From positions 124,001 to 188,000 of the forward strand of contig NZ_JAFBGA010000007.1 of NCBI RefSeq assembly GCF_016909575.1: a stretch of DNA of 64,000 nucleotides, read 5' to 3'. The position numbers were made by a program, and so were the translations under genes. Shown here piece after piece: positions 58,408 through 64,000 of this stretch; positions within the stretch are counted from its first letter, which is position 1; each line of letters opens with the position of its first letter. The notes beneath the pieces are model-generated. The model worked only from the letters and a program-made list of their open reading frames with translations, had not been told where the DNA came from and ran no database searches. Source of the stretch: Streptomyces sp. HB132 (lineage in GTDB: Bacteria; Actinomycetota; Actinomycetes; Streptomycetales; Streptomycetaceae).

Positions 58408-60468
58408 ATGACAGAGCTCGACCGCCGCAGGTTCCTGCAGATCGCCGGAGGCACCGCCGCCTTCACGATGCTGAACGAGAGCATCGCGAGGGCCGCCGCC
58501 ATTCCGGCGCAGGGCAGCACGGGAACGATCCAGGACATCGAGCACATCGTCGTCCTGATGCAGGAGAACCGTTCCTTCGACCACTACTTCGGGGCGATGA
58601 AGGGGGTGCGAGGCCTCGGGGATCCCCGCCCGGTGCTCCATGACAACGGAAGGTCCGTCTTCCACCAGTCCGACGGGACGAAGGACGTACTCCCCTTCAA
58701 CCCTCAGGTGGACGACCTCGGGATGCGGTTCCTCGAAGGGCTGGACCACGACTGGGCCGGCGGACACCGGGCCTACAACAACGGCAAGTACGACAAGTGG
58801 GTACCGGCCAAGACCCCCACGACCATGTCGCACATGACACGGAACGACATACCGTTCCACTACGCACTCGCCGACGCCTTCACCGTGTGCGACGCCTACC
58901 ACTGCTCCTTCATCGGAGCCACCGACCCCAATCGCTACTACCTCTGGTCGGGCCACACCGGCAACGACGGGACGGGCGGCGGCCCGGTCCTCGGCAACCA
59001 GGAGGCCGGGTACGACTGGAAGACGTACCCCGAGCGGCTGGAGGCGGCCGGGGTCTCCTGGAAGGTCTACCAGGACATCGGCGACGGCCTGAACGCGGCC
59101 GGATCCTGGGGCTGGATCAACGACGCCTTCCGCGGCAACTACGGCGACAACTCCCTGCTGTACTTCAACAGCTACCGCGACGCCCAGCCCGGCAGCGCCC
59201 TGTACGAGAAGGCCCGCACCGGCACCGACGTCAAGGCGGGCGGCACCTACTTCGACCGGCTGCGCGCGGACGTGACGGGCGGAACCCTCCCGAAGATCTC
59301 CTGGATCGCCGCCCCCGAGGCCTTCAGCGAGCACGCGAACTGGCCCACGAACTTCGGCGCCTGGTATATCTCGCAGGTCCTGGACGCGCTGACGGCGAAC
59401 CCGGCGGTGTGGGCGAAGACCGCCCTGTTGATCACCTACGACGAGAACGACGGTTTCTTCGACCACGTGGTACCGCCGTACCCGCCGGCCTCCTCGGCCT
59501 GGGGCCTTTCCACGGCGGACGTGTCGAAGGACCTGTACACGGGCGGCGGGGGTTACGAGGCGGGCGCGTACGGGCTCGGTCCGCGCGTGCCGATGATCGT
59601 GGTCTCACCGTGGAGCAAGGGCGGCTACGTCTGCTCCGAGACCTTCGACCACACCTCGGTGATCCGCTTCATGGAGAGGCGCTTCGGGGTGGGGGAGCCC
59701 AACATCTCGCCGTGGCGCCGTGCCGTCTGCGGGGACCTGACCTCGGCCTTCGACTTCGCCCGCGCGGACACCGCCCCCGCAGCCCTGCCCTCCACGGCCG
59801 GGTACGAGCCGCCGGACAGGAACCGGCACCCCTCCTACCGTCCGACCCCGCCGTCCAAGGGCGCGCTGCCGAGGCAGGAGGCAGGCTCCAAGCCGACGCG
59901 AGCCCTCGGCTACCGCCCGTACGTGGACGGCCGGGCCACCGTCTCCACCGGCAAGTTCACCCTGACGTTCTCCGGCGGACCCACCCTGGGCGCCCACTTC
60001 CACAGCACCTCGGGGAACCGTACGGACGGCCCCTGGCCCTACACCGTCGAGGCGGGCAAGACCCTAGCGGACACCTGGAGCACCAGTGGTTCCACCGGCA
60101 ACCGGATCGATCTCACCGTATGGGGCCCGAACGGCTTCCTGAGGACCTGGCGGGGCCCCGCGAAGACCGCCGGCCCCGAGGTCACCGCCCGCCACCTGAC
60201 AGCAGGCGGCAATCTCGCGCTCAGCATGACCAACTCCTCGCTGCGCGCGGTCAACCTGACGGTGACCAACGCCTACGGCGGTGCGGCCCAGACCTTCAAG
60301 GTCAATCCCGGTACGACCGTCTCCCACACGGTCGCCCTGCGTACCACGGCCCGCTGGTACGACGTCGAGGTCGTCTCCGACACCGACGCGACCTTCCTGC
60401 GCCGCTTCGCCGGTCACGTGGAGACCGGCGAAGCGGGGGTGTCCGACCCGGCTGTCAGGACGGACTGA
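58408..60468 (+). CDS. Secreted phosphocholine-type phospholipase C (Tat substrate)
   Basis: A 686-aa protein with a Tat signal (DRRRFLQIAGGTAAFTML). The phosphoesterase domain runs to about 440: IEHIVVLMQENRSFDHYFGAMKGVRGLGD (metal-binding Glu/Asn and Asp), FSIG-like YHCSFIGATDPNRYYLWSGH, ISWIAAPEAFSEHANWP, LLITYDENDGFFDHVVPP and SPWSKGGYVCSETFDHTSVIRFMERRFG. C-terminal beta domains (DUF756) about 490-580 and 590-680 (ATVSTGKFTLTFSGG). Such enzymes hydrolyse phosphatidylcholine or related lipids outside the cell and may supply phosphate. It converges on the P450 gene with a hairpin between. Confidence 0.94.
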   Translation: MTELDRRRFLQIAGGTAAFTMLNESIARAAAIPAQGSTGTIQDIEHIVVLMQENRSFDHYFGAMKGVRGLGDPRPVLHDNGRSVFHQSDGTKDVLPFNPQVDDLGMRFLEGLDHDWAGGHRAYNNGKYDKWVPAKTPTTMSHMTRNDIPFHYALADAFTVCDAYHCSFIGATDPNRYYLWSGHTGNDGTGGGPVLGNQEAGYDWKTYPERLEAAGVSWKVYQDIGDGLNAAGSWGWINDAFRGNYGDNSLLYFNSYRDAQPGSALYEKARTGTDVKAGGTYFDRLRADVTGGTLPKISWIAAPEAFSEHANWPTNFGAWYISQVLDALTANPAVWAKTALLITYDENDGFFDHVVPPYPPASSAWGLSTADVSKDLYTGGGGYEAGAYGLGPRVPMIVVSPWSKGGYVCSETFDHTSVIRFMERRFGVGEPNISPWRRAVCGDLTSAFDFARADTAPAALPSTAGYEPPDRNRHPSYRPTPPSKGALPRQEAGSKPTRALGYRPYVDGRATVSTGKFTLTFSGGPTLGAHFHSTSGNRTDGPWPYTVEAGKTLADTWSTSGSTGNRIDLTVWGPNGFLRTWRGPAKTAGPEVTARHLTAGGNLALSMTNSSLRAVNLTVTNAYGGAAQTFKVNPGTTVSHTVALRTTARWYDVEVVSDTDATFLRRFAGHVETGEAGVSDPAVRTD

Positions 60469-60471
60469 CAC

Positions 60472-60492
60472 GGCCCCCGCCCACCGGGGGCC
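60472..60492. terminator. Bidirectional hairpin between plc and P450 genes
   Basis: GGCCCCCG and CGGGGGCC form an 8-bp perfect stem with a 5-base loop in the 45-base gap between convergent stops. Confidence 0.75.
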
Positions 60493-60513
60493 GGCCGACC
60501 GGTGCGGCGGTGG

Positions 60514-61752
60514 TCACCAGGTGACCGGCAGGGCGTGGAGGCCGTAGATGAGGGCGTCGTACTTGAAGGGAGTGACGTCGAGGCCGTCGACGGCCCGGAG
60601 GGTGGGGACGCGGCGGAAGAGAGTGGGATAGATGACCTGCAGTTCCATGCGGGCCAGTGGCTGGCCGACGCAGTGGTGGCTGCCGGCACCGAACGCCTGG
60701 TGCTGACGTGCGTTGCGGGTGATGTCGAGGCGGTCGGGCTCGGGGAAGACCGCAGGGTCGCGGTTGGCGAGCTCGCCGAGCAGGATGACGCCGTCCCCGG
60801 CGCGGATGGTGTGGCCGGCGATCTCGATGTCCTCCAGGGCGGTGCGGCGCCGGCCGAGGTGGACGATGGAGAGGTAACGCAGGAGTTCCTCGACGGCGTC
60901 ACGGACGACGGCGGGGTCGTCCGTGTCGCGGATCAGGGCGAGTTGACCGGGGTGCTGCAGGAGCAGGAGCGTACCCAGGCTGATCATGTTCGCGGTGGTC
61001 TCATGTCCGCCCAGGAGGAGGAGCACACCCATCGTGGCGGCCTGGCGGCGGGTGAGTTCGCCGCTCTCGATCCGTGTGCAGAGGCTGGACAGCAGATCGT
61101 CGCCGGGCTCGACGAGCTTGCGGCCGACGAGCTCGTCGAGGTAGGTGGCGAGGTTGGTGTGGGCAGCCTGGCGTTCCTGGGGGGTGGCGACCGCCGAGAC
61201 GATGGCCCTGCTGTTGACCTGGAAGAACTCGTGGTCCTCGTAGGGGACTCCGAGCATCTCGGAGATGACGAGGGAGGGGATCGGCAGCGCGAGTGACTGG
61301 ACGAGGTCGGCCGGTTTGGGGCCATCGAGCAGGGCGTCGATGAAGTCGTCGGCCATCCTCTGCACGCGGGGGCGCATCGCCTCGACCCGTTTGATGGTGA
61401 ACGCGCCGCTGACCATGCGGCGCAGCTGCGCGTGCTCGGGGTCGTCCATGCCGACGAAGCTCAGGTCGGCGCTGCCCGTGTGGGCGTGCGCAGGGTCCAC
61501 GGGGCTGGGGTAGCCCGGCCTGGAGAACTCGACGCTCAGACGCGCATCGGACAGCAGCGCCTTCTGTTCGGCGTGCCCGGTCACGGCCCACGGGGTGCTG
61601 CCGCCCCAGGAGCGGACCGGGGTCAGCGGGCCGTACCCGGACAGCGCCCGCATCCCGGGTGAGGGGGCGAAGGGGCACTCCGAGGAGCGCGGCGGGGGGA
61701 AGTCGGGTATCTCGGGGGCGCCTGCTTCGGAGGTGGCTGGCGTGCTGGTCAC
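60514..61752 (-). CDS. Cytochrome P450 (CYP105-like)
   Basis: A 412-aa P450 starting MTSTPATSEAGAPEIPDFPPP. Marks: I-helix LLLLGGHETTANM (acid-alcohol region ETT), K-helix ELLRYLS (ExxR), and heme loop FGAGSHHCVGQPLARMEL with Cys361. The N-terminal P-rich motif IPDFPPPRSSECPFAP and the partner genes suit CYP105, broad-specificity soluble enzymes that hydroxylate drugs, herbicides and macrolides. Ferredoxin and ferredoxin reductase genes lie upstream on the same strand, but a 231-base gap with a 12-bp hairpin separates P450 from the reductase, so it may have its own promoter or lower expression. Substrate not inferable. Confidence 0.93.
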   Translation of the reverse strand: MTSTPATSEAGAPEIPDFPPPRSSECPFAPSPGMRALSGYGPLTPVRSWGGSTPWAVTGHAEQKALLSDARLSVEFSRPGYPSPVDPAHAHTGSADLSFVGMDDPEHAQLRRMVSGAFTIKRVEAMRPRVQRMADDFIDALLDGPKPADLVQSLALPIPSLVISEMLGVPYEDHEFFQVNSRAIVSAVATPQERQAAHTNLATYLDELVGRKLVEPGDDLLSSLCTRIESGELTRRQAATMGVLLLLGGHETTANMISLGTLLLLQHPGQLALIRDTDDPAVVRDAVEELLRYLSIVHLGRRRTALEDIEIAGHTIRAGDGVILLGELANRDPAVFPEPDRLDITRNARQHQAFGAGSHHCVGQPLARMELQVIYPTLFRRVPTLRAVDGLDVTPFKYDALIYGLHALPVTW

Positions 61753-61887
61753 GGTCTTCTCCGGTGGGTGGGGACGCCTCCGCCGTAGTGGGGGGCGGGA
61801 GGCGTGCGCGGGTCGGTCAGAGGTGGGCGGGCCGCGGAAGCGTGCGGGCTGAGGCCCTTGTGAGGCCGTCGGCGCCGCGACCGGGTT

Positions 61888-61916
61888 CAGGCGACGGGCC
61901 TCGAGCCCGTCGCCTG
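61888..61916. terminator. Hairpin between ferredoxin reductase and P450 genes
   Basis: CAGGCGACGGGC-N5-GCCCGTCGCCTG is a perfect 12-bp stem. It lies 68 bases after the reductase stop and 136 bases before the P450 start, so it could end or attenuate the TetR-ferredoxin-reductase transcript. Confidence 0.75.
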
Positions 61917-61983
61917 GAGCCGGTGCTGTCGATGGCCGGTCCGAGTGGGCGGGGCGTGCAGGGTGCCCGGCGGGAGCGCTCGG

Positions 61984-63180
61984 TCACCGCGGGGTGGCAG
62001 CGGCTGCGGGGGTGTACCTGTCGGTGAGGTGACGACGTTGCAGGCGGGCCTGTTTGGGCATGTTCCAGCCGAGTACGGCGACGGGGCCGCCCTCCCCGTC
62101 GTGGTACCGCGCGACGAACCGGCCCTGCTCCGTGCCACCTTCGACGATGTGCACGGTGGACGTCGGTGTGGGCAGCCCGTGCACCTGGATCTTGACGCCG
62201 AACTGGTCGGTCCAGAAATAGGGGACGGGGGTGTAAGGACGGTCCTCGCCCAGGATGTTCGCCGCGACCAGCACGGCCTGCTCGGTGGCATTCGTACGGT
62301 TCTCGGACCGCAGCGTCCGGTCGAGGGCCTCGTGGTGGAAGCGGGCCACGTCCCCGGCGGCGTAGATCCCGTCGGCGGCGCGGCAGCGCGAGTCGCACAC
62401 CACGCCGTCCTCCAGTACCAGCCCGCTGCCGGCCAGCCAGTCGGTGGCGGGAGTGCTGCCGACCGCCATGACGACGAGGTCTGCGGGGATGGTCGCGCCG
62501 TCCACGGGACGGACACCGGTCACCCGTCCGTCAGCCGTTTCCAGCGCTTCCACCAGGGTGTCCGGGCGCAGTCGTACCCCGCGCTCCGTGTGCAGCGTGG
62601 CGAGCAGCTGGGCGACGTCGTGGCCCAACTGCGCCCGCATCGGTGCCGCCTGCGGACCCGTGAGCGTCACGTCGGCGCCCATGAGGCGTGCGGTGGCGGC
62701 GGTTTCGGCGCCGAGCACCCCGTCGCCGACGACCACCACCTTCTCGGCCTCCAGCAGTTCCCCGCGGAGCCGGGCGGCGTCGTCGAGGGTCCGCAGCACG
62801 TGAACGCCTGCCGTGCCCGACAGACCCGGCAGGCGCCGGGCGCGTAGTCCGGTGGCCAGCACGATGGCCTCTGCTGCCAGCTCCGCCCCGCTCTCGGTGC
62901 GCACGGTGCGTGCGGCGGCGTCGAGGGCCAGCGCGCGGTCACCGAGGACCAACTCCGCCTCAAGGGAGTCCAGTACGTCACGGGTACGCAGGTGCGTGCG
63001 CTCGGCGTCCCACGTTCCCGCGAGTACCTGCTTGGACAGGGGCGGCCGGTCGTACGGCACGCGGTCCTCGTCGCCGAGCAGCGTGATCCGCCCGCGATAG
63101 CCCTTGCGGCGCAGGCTCTCCACGACGGTGAGACCTGCGGCCCCCGCCCCCACGACGAGCACGTCCAACGGGGTGCTCAC
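61984..63180 (-). CDS. FAD-dependent ferredoxin/rubredoxin reductase
   Basis: A 398-aa reductase: VLVVGAGAAGLTVVESLRRKG (FAD), DEDRVPYDRPPLSKQVL, IVLATGLRARRLPGL, EKVVVVGDGVLGAETAATARLMG (NADH), GIYAAGDVARF (FAD) and a C-terminal YFWTDQFGVKIQVHGLP typical of ferredoxin reductases that feed P450 systems. GDGVLG replaces the usual GGGxxG or GGGFIG, a mild variation. It should take electrons from NADH to the [3Fe-4S] ferredoxin encoded just upstream. Its ATG overlaps the ferredoxin stop by 4 bases. Confidence 0.93.
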   Translation of the reverse strand: MSTPLDVLVVGAGAAGLTVVESLRRKGYRGRITLLGDEDRVPYDRPPLSKQVLAGTWDAERTHLRTRDVLDSLEAELVLGDRALALDAAARTVRTESGAELAAEAIVLATGLRARRLPGLSGTAGVHVLRTLDDAARLRGELLEAEKVVVVGDGVLGAETAATARLMGADVTLTGPQAAPMRAQLGHDVAQLLATLHTERGVRLRPDTLVEALETADGRVTGVRPVDGATIPADLVVMAVGSTPATDWLAGSGLVLEDGVVCDSRCRAADGIYAAGDVARFHHEALDRTLRSENRTNATEQAVLVAANILGEDRPYTPVPYFWTDQFGVKIQVHGLPTPTSTVHIVEGGTEQGRFVARYHDGEGGPVAVLGWNMPKQARLQRRHLTDRYTPAAAATPR

Positions 63181-63377
63181 ACGTCCTCATGGAGCTGGAT
63201 GGCGGCTGCGGGGCAGATGTCGGCGGACTCCCGGACCGTCTCGTGCCGGTCTGCCGGAGGCGCGGCGTCCAGAAGGATGACGATGCCGTCCTCGTCGCGC
63301 TGGTCGAACACCTCCGGGGCGATCATGACGCACTGGCCGGCACCGCAGCACTTCTCCTCGTCGACGGTGATCTTCAT
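63177..63377 (-). CDS. [3Fe-4S] ferredoxin for P450
   Basis: A 66-aa protein MKITVDEEKCCGAGQC, with Cys ligands in CCGAGQCVMIAPEVF and SADICPAAAIQLHED. The pattern C-x5-C...C-P with small residues in place of the fourth Cys (CCGAGQC has Ala at that site) is the P450 [3Fe-4S] type. GGGAGAG precedes the ATG. It shuttles electrons from the overlapping reductase to the P450. TetR lies 49 bases upstream on the same strand. Confidence 0.93.
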   Translation of the reverse strand: MKITVDEEKCCGAGQCVMIAPEVFDQRDEDGIVILLDAAPPADRHETVRESADICPAAAIQLHEDV

Positions 63378-63426
63378 GGTCTCTCCCTTGTCGTTGTTCC
63401 GGATCGATCTTGTTCTCAGGAGGTCC

Positions 63427-64000
63427 TCAGCGGCCGGTGGTGGGTGCGGCGAGCAGTCCCACCAGCGCGTCCTCCAAGGCGTCGGCGGTGCGCTCCCACG
63501 ACATGCCTGGATCGGCCGGGTTCTCGGCCAGGGCGAGTTCGCGCTCCGCGCAGGTGTGGGTGATCAGGTGGCGTGCCATGTCCGCGCGTGCGGGGCGGAT
63601 CTCGGGGGGCACGATGTCGTACAGGCAACGGCCCAGCCCCTGCAGGGTGCGGCGCAGGCTGTCGCGGGTGAGGGCCTCCTCCGCCACCAGCGCCCGCATC
63701 AGTGGGTCGGCCATCACCTGCATGGCGAACCGTGCCTGCCAGGAGGGGGCGCCGAGGCCGGCGAGGTGATCGGTCACCGGGCGCAGCAGGCAACGTACCC
63801 AGTCCCGCACGTCGGTGCTGTCGCCGACGGCCTCCACGTAGCGTCCGCGGATCACGTCGACGTGCGTGCCGTGTTTGCTCATGATGGCCCGCACGAGAGT
63901 CGTCCTGCTGCCGAAGTGGTAGCTGACGGCGGTGTTGTTGCCCTGGCCCGCAGCTTCGCTGATCTGGCGGTTGGAGACGTTCGACAGACCGTGCTCGGCG
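63427..64000 (-). CDS. TetR-family regulator (5' end cut by window)
   Basis: The frame is open to the right edge, giving at least 191 residues. The N-terminal helix-turn-helix text is AEHGLSNVSNRQISEAAGQG and NNTAVSYHFGSRTTLVRAIM, in which G-x-x-x-x-a-v-s-Y-H-F-G-s is the TetR signature. The ligand domain follows (ALVAEEALTRDSLRRTL, LITHTCAERELALAE). An internal ATG/GTG start near 63894 would remove the DNA-binding part and is rejected. The gene is the first of an apparent minus-strand unit with ferredoxin, reductase and possibly P450, and probably represses it until an effector binds. Confidence 0.9.
   Translation of the reverse strand, partial: AEHGLSNVSNRQISEAAGQGNNTAVSYHFGSRTTLVRAIMSKHGTHVDVIRGRYVEAVGDSTDVRDWVRCLLRPVTDHLAGLGAPSWQARFAMQVMADPLMRALVAEEALTRDSLRRTLQGLGRCLYDIVPPEIRPARADMARHLITHTCAERELALAENPADPGMSWERTADALEDALVGLLAAPTTGR

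Noticed and set aside
63427..63894. Complete 155-aa protein starting at 63894
   Set aside because: The frame continues upstream into a clear TetR helix-turn-helix, so this is an internal start of a gene cut by the window edge.

Overview
The window is chromosomal DNA from a Streptomyces-type actinomycete. Support: very high GC with strong third-position GC bias, many GTG starts, DUF574-type methyltransferase, BTAD/NB-ARC regulator, DUF6381 and DUF6131 small proteins, ergothioneine genes, Tat-exported hydrolases and a sigma-R type promoter. From memory, the order rmdA-like c-di-GMP gene, LysR, sdhCAB, egtABCD, trxC matches the S. coelicolor SCO0928 to SCO0884 neighbourhood, so roughly 13-38 kb looks like conserved arm-proximal chromosome. 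No rRNA, tRNA, CRISPR array, transposase or phage gene was recognised.

Layout. 0-3.9 kb: a LytTR response regulator (5' end cut by the window), a small membrane protein, a sodium/solute symporter and a LytS-type sensor kinase, a sense-and-import module. 3.9-5.2 kb: an unknown protein, then an ECF sigma factor whose 3' end runs antisense through a short zinc-finger anti-sigma-like gene. 5.4-12 kb: surface and cell-envelope genes: CapA-like phosphoesterase, USP, polysaccharide deacetylase, class F sortase with two related C-terminally anchored proteins, DUF4239 protein plus polyproline protein. 12.2-13.2 kb: a doubly frameshifted lipoprotein gene. 13.4-16.4 kb: methyltransferase translationally coupled to a PAS-GGDEF-EAL protein. 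16.4-20.8 kb: LysR regulator divergent from sdhCAB. 20.8-26.1 kb: UvrA2-like protein, DUF6381, DJ-1/PfpI, dodecin, orphan sugar-binding lipoprotein with a DasR-like operator.

26.3-32.2 kb: olsB-olsA-like acyltransferases (ornithine lipid) converge on and overlap egtABCD (ergothioneine). 32.4-38.4 kb: bacterial PARG, PemK/MazF-like protein, GH18, LacI regulator with an early TTA codon, unknown acidic protein, trxC with a sigma-R promoter, and a flavoprotein disulfide reductase. 39-42.9 kb: xlnA-type GH10 xylanase divergent from a CBM13-GH62 arabinofuranosidase; the 1-kb intergenic space holds several palindromes. 42.9-46.1 kb: gene-poor DNA, then a three-gene set (unknown, SRPBCC with acidic tail, 51-aa membrane peptide). 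46.6-52.6 kb: GH101 endo-alpha-GalNAcase, GH35 beta-galactosidase and an AraC regulator. The promoters of both hydrolases share paired GTCCA direct repeats two helical turns apart, which suggests one regulon for O-glycan (Gal-GalNAc) use. This is the most system-like and least expected part of the window. 52.6-57.4 kb: BTAD/NB-ARC regulator divergent from an MFS exporter. 57.7-58 kb: remnant of an FMN monooxygenase gene. 58.4-60.5 kb: Tat-type phospholipase C. 60.5-64 kb: TetR, [3Fe-4S] ferredoxin, ferredoxin reductase and P450.

Starts were chosen from RBS, overlap and family length; coordinates include stop codons.
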